Assembly (NCBI GenBank): GCA_963814905.1
Contig: CAWFEM010000011.1
Coordinates: 248,001 to 312,000, forward strand
Source of the DNA: DASWJZ01 sp963814905
Lineage (GTDB): Bacteria > Pseudomonadota > Alphaproteobacteria > Rhizobiales > Afifellaceae
DNA length: 64,000 nucleotides
Direction of reading: 5' to 3'
The position numbers were made by a program, and so were the translations under genes. The notes below the pieces were generated by a model that was not told where the DNA came from, did no database searches, and worked only from the letters and a program-made list of their open reading frames with translations. This document shows, piece by piece, positions 16,251-24,016 of the stretch (position 1 is its first letter; each line of letters starts with the position of its first letter).

Positions 16251-17339
16251 TTACGTCGCGCGGCGCACGAGCGACGCTCCCGATTCGGCGAAGACATGGA
16301 CGGCGCCTAACGCCGCGGTCGCCGTCAGTCGCGAGCCGGGGATCACCGTGCTGTCGCCCGGGGTGCGCACGACGACCACCGTGTCGTCGTCGAGATGCAT
16401 GTGCACGAGGCTCGATTCGCCGAGATGCTCGACCGCGTCGACGGTTCCGGTGAGACCGAAATCGCCGCCCGGCTGGTCGGACAGATTCTCCGGGCGGACC
16501 CCGAGCGTGACGATGTCGCCGGGCTTCGCGGCCGGGGCGGGGGGCACACGCACTTCGCCGCCGACGTCGAGCTTCACCGTGAGCCCGCCCTCGACGCTCG
16601 TGACCCTCGCCTTGACGAAGTTCATCTGCGGGCTGCCGATGAAGCCGGCGACGAAGAGCTTCGCTGGCCGGTGATAGAGGTCGAGCGGCGTACCGATCTG
16701 CTCGATCCGCCCCTTGTTGATCACGACGATCTTGGAGGCGAGCGTCATCGCTTCCACCTGGTCGTGCGTCACGTAGATCGTCGTCGCGCCGAGCGCGCGG
16801 TGCAGCTTGGCGATCTCGATGCGGGTGTTGATCCTGAGCGCGGCGTCGAGGTTCGACAGCGGTTCGTCGAAGAGGAACACCGCCGGCTCGCGCACAATGG
16901 CGCGGCCGATGGCGACCCGTTGGCGCTGGCCGCCGGAGAGATCGCGCGGATAGCGCTTGAGATAAGGCGAAAGCTGCAGCGTCTCCGCCGCCAGGCGCAC
17001 GCGCCGATCGATCTCGTCGCGGCCGGTCTTGGCGTGCTTCAGCCCGAAAGCCATGTTGCGGTAGACGCTCATGTGCGGATAGAGCGCATAGGACTGGAAG
17101 ACCATCGCGATCTTGCGATCGGCGGGTGGCATGTCATTGACGCGGCGCCCGCCGATGAAGATATCGCCCGCGCTTGCCTTTTCGAGCCCGGCGATCAGGC
17201 GCAGCAGCGTCGACTTCCCGCAGCCAGACGGGCCGACGAAGACGACGAACTCGCCGTCCGCCACATCGAGATTGATGTCCCTCAGGACCTCGACCGATCC
17301 GAAGGACTTGCTGACGCCCTTGAGCGAGACCTCGGCCAT
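16251..17339 (-). CDS. Sugar ABC transporter ATP-binding protein (UgpC/MsmK/MalK family)
   Basis: 362-aa ATPase: Walker A VGPSGCGKST, Q-loop VFQSYALYPHMSVYRNMAFGL, signature LSGGQRQRVAIGRAI, Walker B AVFLFDEPLSNLDA and H-loop TIYVTHDQVEAM, then the C-terminal TOBE/MalK regulatory domain (TLGVRPENLSD...). ATG 17339 overlaps the stop of the upstream permease (TAATG). Convergent with the aminotransferase. It energises the sugar importer encoded by the next genes. Confidence 0.9.
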   Translation of the reverse strand: MAEVSLKGVSKSFGSVEVLRDINLDVADGEFVVFVGPSGCGKSTLLRLIAGLEKASAGDIFIGGRRVNDMPPADRKIAMVFQSYALYPHMSVYRNMAFGLKHAKTGRDEIDRRVRLAAETLQLSPYLKRYPRDLSGGQRQRVAIGRAIVREPAVFLFDEPLSNLDAALRINTRIEIAKLHRALGATTIYVTHDQVEAMTLASKIVVINKGRIEQIGTPLDLYHRPAKLFVAGFIGSPQMNFVKARVTSVEGGLTVKLDVGGEVRVPPAPAAKPGDIVTLGVRPENLSDQPGGDFGLTGTVDAVEHLGESSLVHMHLDDDTVVVVRTPGDSTVIPGSRLTATAALGAVHVFAESGASLVRRAT

Positions 17340-18169
17340 TACTTCACGGCTCCGGCGGTCAGTCCGCGCACCAGGCTGCGCGAGAAGAGAATGTAGAGGA
17401 GAAGGATCGGTGCGATGGCGAGCGACAGCGCCGCGAGCACGGCGTTCCAGTCGGTCACGTATTGCCCGATGAATTGCTGCACGCCGAGCGTGACCGTCTG
17501 CGTTCCACGCCCGGGTGCGAGGATCAGCGGGAACCAGAGATCGTTCCAGATCGGCACCATGGTGAAGACCGCGACGGTCGCCAGCGCCGGGCGGATGAGC
17601 GGAAGGATGACCGCGTAGAAGATGCGGTATTCGCTGACCCCGTCGCAGCGCGCCGCGTCGCGCAGATCGCGCGGGACCTGCTGGATGAACTCGGCGAGGA
17701 TGAAGACCGCGAGCGGCAGGCCCATCGCCGTGTAGACGAGGATCAAAGCGGTGAGCGTGTTCACCAGCTTGAGCCCCACCATCATCTTCAGGATCGACAC
17801 GCTGCCGAGGCGGATCGGCACCATGATGCCGATCGCCATGTAGAGGCCGATGACTGCGTTGAAGCGGAAGCGATACTCGGTAAGCGCCCAGGCGCACATC
17901 GCGCCGAACAGGAGGACCAGAGCCAACGAGACGATCGTCACCGTCATGCTGTTGAAAAAGTAGAGACCGAAATCGGCCTTGCCGAGCACCAAATCGTAGC
18001 CGACCAGGCTGAAGGTCGACTCGCTCGGCGGGGTGAGGGGAGAGCCGAAAATCGCCTTCCGCGACTTGAACGAGTTCATCAGGATCAGGAGGATCGGCCC
18101 CACCGCCAGGCAGGCGTAGAGGATCAGCGCGGCGTGAACGACGAGACGTGAGGTGCGTTGCTTGTCCAC
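17339..18169 (-). CDS. Sugar ABC transporter permease (MalG/UgpE family)
   Basis: 276-aa permease with six hydrophobic segments. The EAA loop is FIQQVPRDLRDAARCDGVSEYRIFYAVILPLIRPAL. I start it at GTG 18169 (VDKQRTSRLVVHAALILYACL), 12 bp after the preceding gene, because the longer ORF upstream is only the shadow of that gene. The Shine-Dalgarno is weak, suggesting translational coupling. It forms a heterodimer with the 18181-19143 product. Confidence 0.85.
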   Translation of the reverse strand: MDKQRTSRLVVHAALILYACLAVGPILLILMNSFKSRKAIFGSPLTPPSESTFSLVGYDLVLGKADFGLYFFNSMTVTIVSLALVLLFGAMCAWALTEYRFRFNAVIGLYMAIGIMVPIRLGSVSILKMMVGLKLVNTLTALILVYTAMGLPLAVFILAEFIQQVPRDLRDAARCDGVSEYRIFYAVILPLIRPALATVAVFTMVPIWNDLWFPLILAPGRGTQTVTLGVQQFIGQYVTDWNAVLAALSLAIAPILLLYILFSRSLVRGLTAGAVK

Positions 18170-18180
18170 GGCCGGCCGTC

Positions 18181-19143
18181 TCAGGCGAGGTGGTGACGCA
18201 AGCGGCGCTGAACGCCGAAGAGATAGGCGAGCACGCCGATCAGGATGATGAGCAGCATCATCGTCGCCACGGTCGCGCCCATCGTGGGGCTTCCCGGCTG
18301 GAGCTGGTAGCCGAAGAAGGTGCGATAGAAGAACGTGCCCAGAATATCGGTGGCGAAATTCGGCCCCGCGAGGGCGCCCTTCACCGTATAGATCAGGTCG
18401 AAGGCGTTGAAGTTGCCGACGAAGGTCAGGATCGCGACGACACCGAGCGTGGGCAGGATCAGCGGCAGCTTGATGGAGAGAAAGACGTGCCACTGGTTGG
18501 CGCCGTCGACTGTCGCCGCGTCGACCAGGTCGTCGGGGATGTTGAGGAGTGCTGCGTAGATCAGCATCATCGGGATGCCGACGAACTGCCAGACCGAGAT
18601 CAGCGAGATCGTCACCAGCGCGGTGCCCTCAAGGCCGAGCCAGGGGGCAAAGAGACCGCCGAGATGGAAGGCGTTCAGGAAGCCTTTGGCAATGCCCCAG
18701 AGTGGCGACAGGATCAGTTGCCAGCTGAAGCCGATGATCACCACCGAAAGCATGGTCGGGAGGAAGATCAGCGTCCGATAGACGTTGCGGCCGGTTAACG
18801 CAGGCAGGCTGAGCAGGACCGCGAGAGCGAGCCCGATCGAGTTCTGAACGATCATGTGGACCGCGAAGAAGACGAGGTTGTTGCGGAAGGCGTTCCAGAA
18901 CGGCCCCGCCCAATGCGGGTCGGTGAGCAGGGTCACGAAATTGTCGAAGCCGGCGAAGTGGGGCTCGCCGGCGGAATCGATCGCGTAGAAGCTCAGCCGG
19001 ATCGTGTCGAGCAGCGGGTAGATGGAGAAGGCCGTGTAGACGATCGCCGCCGGGGCCAGGAAAACGACGACATAGGTCGTCCAAGGTGTCGCGTCCCTGG
19101 TGTCGACCCGAGGGAGCGATGCTTCGTTGACGGTGTCCGACAT
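18181..19143 (-). CDS. Sugar ABC transporter permease (MalF/UgpA family)
   Basis: 320-aa CUT1-type permease with a first TM near residues 25-45 (VVFLAPAAIVYTAFSIYPLL), a periplasmic loop with DPHWAGPFWNAFRNN, and the EAA loop IPDDLVDAATVDGANQWHVFLSIKLPLI. It is separated from the upstream binding-protein gene by 160 bp holding a strong hairpin, so its expression is probably lower than that of the binding protein. Confidence 0.88.
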   Translation of the reverse strand: MSDTVNEASLPRVDTRDATPWTTYVVVFLAPAAIVYTAFSIYPLLDTIRLSFYAIDSAGEPHFAGFDNFVTLLTDPHWAGPFWNAFRNNLVFFAVHMIVQNSIGLALAVLLSLPALTGRNVYRTLIFLPTMLSVVIIGFSWQLILSPLWGIAKGFLNAFHLGGLFAPWLGLEGTALVTISLISVWQFVGIPMMLIYAALLNIPDDLVDAATVDGANQWHVFLSIKLPLILPTLGVVAILTFVGNFNAFDLIYTVKGALAGPNFATDILGTFFYRTFFGYQLQPGSPTMGATVATMMLLIILIGVLAYLFGVQRRLRHHLA

Positions 19144-19265
19144 TGCCCCACTTCCGAAAAACGCAACGCGCTGCGCCGAACCGGCAGCGCGACGTCACGA
19201 GGAACTGTCGGATCGTTCAGAAGGAGAGTCAAATCACCCGCGGTGGGGCGCGGCTTACGTAAAAC

Positions 19266-19288
19266 GGGCCGGGAACGAGTCCCGGCCC
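19266..19288 (-). terminator. Stem-loop downstream of the sugar-binding protein gene
   Basis: GGGCCGGGA (19266-19274) and TCCCGGCCC (19280-19288) form a perfect 9-bp GC stem with a 5-nt loop. On the minus strand it is followed by GTTTTACG, a short U-run. It lies 15 bp past the stop of the binding-protein gene and before the permeases, so it likely acts as a partial terminator, parallel to the hairpin in the ehu operon. Confidence 0.65.
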
Positions 19289-19303
19289 GCCGTTCGATTA
19301 TGC

Positions 19304-20581
19304 CTATTTGGCCATCGGCTTGTACCAGGAATCGAGACCGTCCTGGATCTGCTTGGCGGCGGCTTCCGGCGTCATCGCGCCGTTCAGCACCTGGGCGCTT
19401 ACGTTCCACAGCTCGTTTTCCAGGTTCGGCGTGCCGCGCGACAGGATCTGGTAGGAGTTGCGGATCGTCGACTGACAGGTCTGCCGCCAGCTGACGAAGG
19501 TCTTGGCGACCGGATCCTTGATGTCGACCTCGGCCTTCGACAGCGGGAAGAAGCCGGGGAGGGCGTTGGCATAAATCGACGCGAACTCGGGAGACGCCAC
19601 CCAGGACATGAACGTCTTTGCCGCGTCGATGTTGGGCGACTTGGCGTTGATGCCCATGCCGATATCGACGTGGTCGCTGATGTAGCAGGTGTCGCCCTCT
19701 GCCGGCACCGGCGGCGGGAAGGCGTCGAACTCAAAGTCGGACTGCTTCTCGAAGGTCGTGATGTCCCAGGAGCCGGCGGCATAGATGGCGGCGCGGCCGA
19801 GGGTGAAGAGGTTCTGGCTGTCAGGATATTTCTGCGCCTGGTAGCCGTCTCCCATGAAGGGCGCCCACTTCGCCATCTGCGCCCAGGTGTCGATATAGGG
19901 CTGGTCGGTGAACTTGGCCGTGCCGGCGATCAGCGCCTTGCGGCCGTCCTCGCCCTTCCAGTAGTTCGGCCCGATGTTCTGGAAGCCCATGGTGGCGGCC
20001 TCCCATTGATCGGCGGTGCCGAGGTCGAGCGGCACGTACTGTCCGTCGGCCTTGATCTTGTCGAGCACGGCGAAGAACTCGTCGACGGTCTTCGGCGGGG
20101 TAAGTCCCAATTCCTTGAAGATGGCCTTGTTGTAGATGAAGCCGTGGATCACCGAGGCCATCGGGACGCAGAACGTGGTCGCGCCGTCGTCGGTAGACCA
20201 GGCGACTTTCGCCACGTCAGAGAAATTCTCCATGCCCGGCAGGTCGTTGACGGAGGTCAGGTAACCCTTGTTGAAGAGGTCGAGCGAGGCATCGAACGGG
20301 CGACAGGTGATCAGGTCACCGGCTGAGCCGCCTTCGAGCCGCGAGTTCAGGGCGGCGTTGTATTCGGTCGGCGCCGTCGGATTGAACACCACCTTGATGT
20401 CCGGATGATCCTTCTCGAAGGCTGGTATGATCTGATTGGTCCACAAATCCGCGTCGTCGTTGCGCCAGCTCTCGATGGTGAGCGTGGTCTCCGCGAGGGC
20501 GAACCCGCTGAGCGTCGACAGCGCCAGCGCCGTTCCCGCCAGAGCCGCGAAGCGTCTCACGCCAAAGAAGCGTTTGAGCAT
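19304..20581 (-). CDS. Sugar ABC transporter substrate-binding protein (CUT1 family)
   Basis: 425-aa extracellular solute-binding protein family 1: signal peptide (RFAALAGTALALSTLSGFALA), then TLTIESWRNDDADLW and IIPAFEKDHPDIKVVFNPTAPTEY, the standard opening of CUT1 binding proteins; FTLGRAAIYAAGSWDITTF is the conserved late motif. ATG 20581 is set by the signal peptide. It leads the importer genes and follows murQ 71 bp upstream. The sugar is not identifiable; the murQ neighbour makes an amino sugar such as N-acetylmuramate or a muropeptide fragment plausible. Confidence 0.87.
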   Translation of the reverse strand: MLKRFFGVRRFAALAGTALALSTLSGFALAETTLTIESWRNDDADLWTNQIIPAFEKDHPDIKVVFNPTAPTEYNAALNSRLEGGSAGDLITCRPFDASLDLFNKGYLTSVNDLPGMENFSDVAKVAWSTDDGATTFCVPMASVIHGFIYNKAIFKELGLTPPKTVDEFFAVLDKIKADGQYVPLDLGTADQWEAATMGFQNIGPNYWKGEDGRKALIAGTAKFTDQPYIDTWAQMAKWAPFMGDGYQAQKYPDSQNLFTLGRAAIYAAGSWDITTFEKQSDFEFDAFPPPVPAEGDTCYISDHVDIGMGINAKSPNIDAAKTFMSWVASPEFASIYANALPGFFPLSKAEVDIKDPVAKTFVSWRQTCQSTIRNSYQILSRGTPNLENELWNVSAQVLNGAMTPEAAAKQIQDGLDSWYKPMAK

Positions 20582-20652
20582 TGGTTGAAAACTCCCTGTT
20601 CGACTAAGTCGTTGCCTACGATCGCACCGGCTCCTGCCAAACCGCGAACGCC

Positions 20653-21537
20653 TTACCGGAGCCGGGCAAGCGCGGAGCGCAGATTTCCGTTTGCTTCCGC
20701 CAGGATACGGTCGGCGTCGGCGGGAGCAAGTCCGCTTGCGACAAGTGCCGCATGCTTGACCCGGCCGTCGCAAATGTCGAGAGCCCGGGCCGCCTCGCTT
20801 TGTCCCACCCCGGTGATCTCCGTCAGCATCCTGACCGCGCGCTCGCGCAGCTTCGCGTTATCGGCGCGAAAATCGATCATGTTCCCGTCATAGACCCGCC
20901 CGAGGCGGATCATGAACAGGCTGGAAAGCAAATTCAGGGCGCATTTCTGCGCTGTCCCGGCGTTCATGCGTGTCGAGCCGGCTATGATTTCCGGCCCTGA
21001 ATCGAGAAAGATCGGACGCTCTACCTGTTTCAGCAGCGAGGCGTCGGCATTGTTGGCGAGCCCGATCGTGAGCGCGCCGGCGGCGCGGGCCGCCTCAGTT
21101 GCGGCAAGCGTGAAGGGCGTCGATCCGCTTGCCGCGACCGCGATCACGACGTCCGCCGGTTGGAGCGCAAGCCCCGCGATCTCCTCTGCGCCGCGCGCCG
21201 CGTCGTCTTCCGGCGCCCCCGGCATTCCGGGTTTCAGCTCGGTGCCGCCGGCGAGCACGAAGACCGTGCGGCCCTCCGGCCAACTGAACGTCCCGGCAAG
21301 CTCCATGCCGTCGAGCGCGGCGATCAGTCCGGAGGAACCGGCGCCCACATAGACGAGCCGTCCGGTGTCGCCGATGCGCGCGACGATGGCGCGAACGGCC
21401 GCGGCGATCGCCGGGCTCGCGGAGCCGACGGCTTCCACGGCCCGCCGCTGACCCTCGACGAAGGCGGCGAGGATCGTTGCGTCGTCCCAGAGGTCGAGGC
21501 CGCGATAGCGCGGGCTGATGGTCTCGGTCGTGGTCAT
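20653..21537 (-). CDS. murQ: N-acetylmuramic acid 6-phosphate etherase
   Basis: 294-aa SIS-domain lyase that cleaves the lactyl ether of MurNAc-6-phosphate, giving GlcNAc-6-phosphate and D-lactate in cell-wall recycling. Family motifs: YVGAGSSGLIAALDGMEL, the catalytic-region GAPEDDAARGAEE, VIAVAASGSTPFTLAATEAAR and the hallmark IIAGSTRMNAGTAQK, with a UBA-like C-terminal helix set (VGQSEAARALDICDGRVKHA). Length fits MurQ (~300 aa). It appears to head the leftward sugar importer operon and diverges from a Gfo/Idh oxidoreductase. No anmK or MurNAc kinase gene is in view. Confidence 0.9.
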   Translation of the reverse strand: MTTTETISPRYRGLDLWDDATILAAFVEGQRRAVEAVGSASPAIAAAVRAIVARIGDTGRLVYVGAGSSGLIAALDGMELAGTFSWPEGRTVFVLAGGTELKPGMPGAPEDDAARGAEEIAGLALQPADVVIAVAASGSTPFTLAATEAARAAGALTIGLANNADASLLKQVERPIFLDSGPEIIAGSTRMNAGTAQKCALNLLSSLFMIRLGRVYDGNMIDFRADNAKLRERAVRMLTEITGVGQSEAARALDICDGRVKHAALVASGLAPADADRILAEANGNLRSALARLR

Positions 21538-21747
21538 TCAGGCGCGCCGGGCAACCTTTCGTGCATCTTGCACGACCGGCATCATAGGCCGTGCCCGCAG
21601 GCAGATCGAATCCGTCAACCCCGGCCGCAGCCTTTGACCGCCGCGCGAACTGGCGGCGCCAGAACTCGGGCCTTAGACTGTCGGTGCGGCCCGCGACGGC
21701 CAAGGCATGTGCCGGTTCGCACGATTGGATGGAGGGAAGGGAAGGCA

Positions 21748-22818
21748 ATGCCAGCGAAGAGAGTCCTCGTCGTCGGCCTCGGCAACATGGGGATGAGCCA
21801 CGCGCTCGCCTATCAGCGGATCGACGGCTTTGAGGTCGCCGGGGTCTGCGAGCGCGGGATCGCGGAGCGGAAGCTTCCGGCCGCGCTCAAGGATGCGGCG
21901 CAATTCGCGCGCTTTGACGATGCGCTCGCTGCGCTGAGGCCGGACGTGGTCTCCATCAACACCTGGTCCGACTCGCACGCCGACTACGCCATCAAGGCGT
22001 TAGAAAGCGGTGCGCATGTCTTCGTCGAAAAGCCGCTCGCGGAAACCGTCGCCGATGCGGAGCGGGTGGTCGCCGCGGCGAAGCGCACGCGGCGCAAGCT
22101 CGTCATCGGTTACATTCTGCGGCACCATCCGAGCTGGACGCGGTTCATCGAACTCGCGCGCACGCTCGGAACGCCGCTCGTCTTTCGAATGAACCTGAAC
22201 CAGCAGTCGAGCGGCGCGCAATGGGAGGCGCACAAGCGGCTCTTGCAGACGCTGTCGCCGATCGTCGATTGCGGCGTGCACTACGTCGACGTCTGGTGCC
22301 AGATCACCCGGGCCGCTCCCGTGAAGGTGCACGCGGTCGGCGCCCGTCTGACCGACGACATGCCCGCCGGCATGTACAATTACGGGCACTTCGAGGTCGC
22401 CTTCGACGATGGATCGGTCGGCTGGTATGAAGCCGGCTGGGGGCCGATGATGAGCGAGACAGCCTTTTTCGTGAAGGACGTGATCGGCCCGAAGGGCTCC
22501 GTCTCCATCGTCATGGCCGAGAGCGCCGCCGCCGATACGAAATCGGCGGACATCAACACGCACACCAAGACCAACCAGATTCTCTTCCATCCCGCCGATC
22601 TGGCGGCGGACGGGACGCTGGCGAGGCCGGATGAGCGCATCACGACGACCGACGAGCCTGGCCACGACGAGCTCTGCGAACGGGAGCAGCGCTTTCTGCT
22701 GCGCGCGATCGACGAGGACATCGATCTCACCGATCACATGGAAGATGCGATCAAGAGCCTCCGCATCGTGCTCGCAGCCGATCAGTCCGTGCGGAGCGGC
22801 GAGGTCGTCAGGCTCTGA
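21748..22818 (+). CDS. Gfo/Idh/MocA-family NAD(P)-dependent oxidoreductase
   Basis: 356 aa. N-terminal Rossmann fold (VLVVGLGNMGMSHALAY, residues ~6-22), the family EKP motif in HVFVEKPLAETVADA, and a C-terminal alpha/beta domain with DCGVHYVDVWCQIT, holding the catalytic Asp/His. GGAGGG precedes ATG 21748; the ORF extends far upstream but only as a shadow of murQ. Members oxidise or reduce sugars and inositols. Its divergence from the sugar importer/murQ operon and the SDR 60 bp downstream suggest a sugar-modification pathway. Confidence 0.88.
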   Translation: MPAKRVLVVGLGNMGMSHALAYQRIDGFEVAGVCERGIAERKLPAALKDAAQFARFDDALAALRPDVVSINTWSDSHADYAIKALESGAHVFVEKPLAETVADAERVVAAAKRTRRKLVIGYILRHHPSWTRFIELARTLGTPLVFRMNLNQQSSGAQWEAHKRLLQTLSPIVDCGVHYVDVWCQITRAAPVKVHAVGARLTDDMPAGMYNYGHFEVAFDDGSVGWYEAGWGPMMSETAFFVKDVIGPKGSVSIVMAESAAADTKSADINTHTKTNQILFHPADLAADGTLARPDERITTTDEPGHDELCEREQRFLLRAIDEDIDLTDHMEDAIKSLRIVLAADQSVRSGEVVRL

Positions 22819-22878
22819 GCCCGCATTCGGCCGGCACGCTATGCTCGCGATGATTCCCCATCCGCCCGGAGCGACGCC

Positions 22879-23676
22879 ATGAGTGACACCTTGAAGAACC
22901 CTCTCTCGCTGTTCGATATCACCGGCAAGGTTGCCGTCGTCGTCGGGGCGTCCGGCGCGTTCGGTGCGCTTGCCGCCAAGGTGCTCGCCGGTGCCGGCAC
23001 AAAGCTGGTGCTCGTCGCCGGCAGCAAAAAGGCGCTCGACGCGGTCGCCGCGGAGTGCCGCGACCTTGGCGCCGAGGTCGAAGCGATCAACAAGCGCGCC
23101 GACACCGCTAAGGCCTGCGAGGAGGTGGTGGCGGCGACCGTCGCCCGCTTCGGCGCGCTCGATATCCTCGTCGTCGCCTCGGGCAAGAACCAGGTCTCCA
23201 AGATCGTCGACATGGCGCCTGAGCAGTTCCTGGAGATCATGGACATCAACGTCACGCAGAGCTGGCTGATGGCACGTGCCGCCGGAAAGCAGATGCTGGC
23301 GCAGGGCGGCGGCAAAGTGATCCTGATGTCTTCCGCCCGCGGCCTCCTCGGCCATCCGGCCGGCTATACCGCCTATTGCGCCTCGAAATCCGCGATCGAC
23401 GGCATCACAAAGGCGCTCGGCTGCGAGTGGGGCGGCAACGGCATCACCGTCAACGCCATCGGGCCGACTGTCTTCCGCTCGCCGCTGACGTCGTGGATGT
23501 TCGAGGACAATGAGCGCGCCAAGGAGGTGCGCAGGAACTTTCTCGCGCGCCTGCCGAAAGGCCGCCTCGGCGAGCCGGAGGATCTCGCCGGGCCGCTGCT
23601 CTTCCTCGCCTCGAAGGCGTCGGACTTCTACACGGGCCACATCCTCTACGCCGACGGCGGCTACACCGCGGGCTGA
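22879..23676 (+). CDS. Short-chain dehydrogenase/reductase
   Basis: 265-aa classical SDR: cofactor motif VVGASGAFGALAAKVLAGAG (GASGAFG in place of the usual TGxxxGIG), the structural DILVVASG strand (NNAG-equivalent altered to VASG), catalytic Ser in LMSSARG and YxxxK in YTAYCASKSAIDG, and a C-terminal ILYADGGYTAG. Similar to gluconate/3-oxoacyl reductase types. It follows the Gfo/Idh gene and is followed 2 bp later by a dehydrogenase stub, so it is the last intact gene of the unit. Confidence 0.87.
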   Translation: MSDTLKNPLSLFDITGKVAVVVGASGAFGALAAKVLAGAGTKLVLVAGSKKALDAVAAECRDLGAEVEAINKRADTAKACEEVVAATVARFGALDILVVASGKNQVSKIVDMAPEQFLEIMDINVTQSWLMARAAGKQMLAQGGGKVILMSSARGLLGHPAGYTAYCASKSAIDGITKALGCEWGGNGITVNAIGPTVFRSPLTSWMFEDNERAKEVRRNFLARLPKGRLGEPEDLAGPLLFLASKASDFYTGHILYADGGYTAG

Positions 23677-23678
23677 GG

Positions 23679-23816
23679 GTGTCGGAAAGGACGAAGATCG
23701 CAGTCGTCGGCACCGAGTTGATGGGACACGGCACAGCGATGGTCTTTGCCGCGGGCGTCGACTTAGGCCGGTTTCGCACTGCCGTGGCAGGCCGGCACGA
23801 GAGAAAAAATCCATAA
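23679..23816 (+). pseudogene. 5' stub of 3-hydroxyacyl-CoA dehydrogenase family protein
   Basis: GTG 23679 opens 45 codons reading TKIAVVGTELMGHGTAMVFAAG, the NAD-binding start of 3-hydroxyacyl-CoA/L-gulonate dehydrogenases, whose usual form is KIAVVGTGLMGHGIA. The middle Gly of the GxGxxG motif is Glu here. Similarity ends at about codon 27 and the frame stops at 23816, against ~300 residues in intact proteins. It starts 2 bp after the SDR stop, so it was probably part of that operon before truncation. Confidence 0.65.
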
Positions 23817-24016
23817 CGGACAATTCGCTTGTTGTCTGTGCCGGGTCGCGAATGTCATGTCTTTCTCGACGTAGTGAGCCGGCCGTGCCTGGACAGGCGC
23901 AGCGCGGGGGCGGCAGCCTTGGATTTCGCCACCGCAGGGTCACCGCGCAGGGCACCCGGTCGTTTGCATCCGAAAGCAAAAGGGGTCATTCCAGGGACCC
24001 CGAAGAGGAGGCGTCC
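23817..24016 (+). promoter_or_regulatory. Structured 5' leader of the M24 gene at 24017
   Basis: The stretch has no ORF with support. Just ahead of the ribosome site are two adjacent stem-loops: TTTGC (23963-23967) with GCAAA (23976-23980), and GGGGTC (23982-23987) with GACCCC (23996-24001), immediately followed by GAAGAGGAGG. The hairpin next to the Shine-Dalgarno could modulate translation. I do not recognise a known riboswitch family. Confidence 0.35.

Noticed and set aside
14894..16453. 519-codon plus-strand ORF overlapping the aminotransferase
   Set aside because: Out-of-frame shadow of the aminotransferase with an Arg-rich translation and no motifs.
22000..23979. 659-codon minus-strand ORF opposite the Gfo/Idh and SDR genes
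   Set aside because: Antisense to two clearly coding genes, no recognisable motifs, composition typical of a shadow frame.
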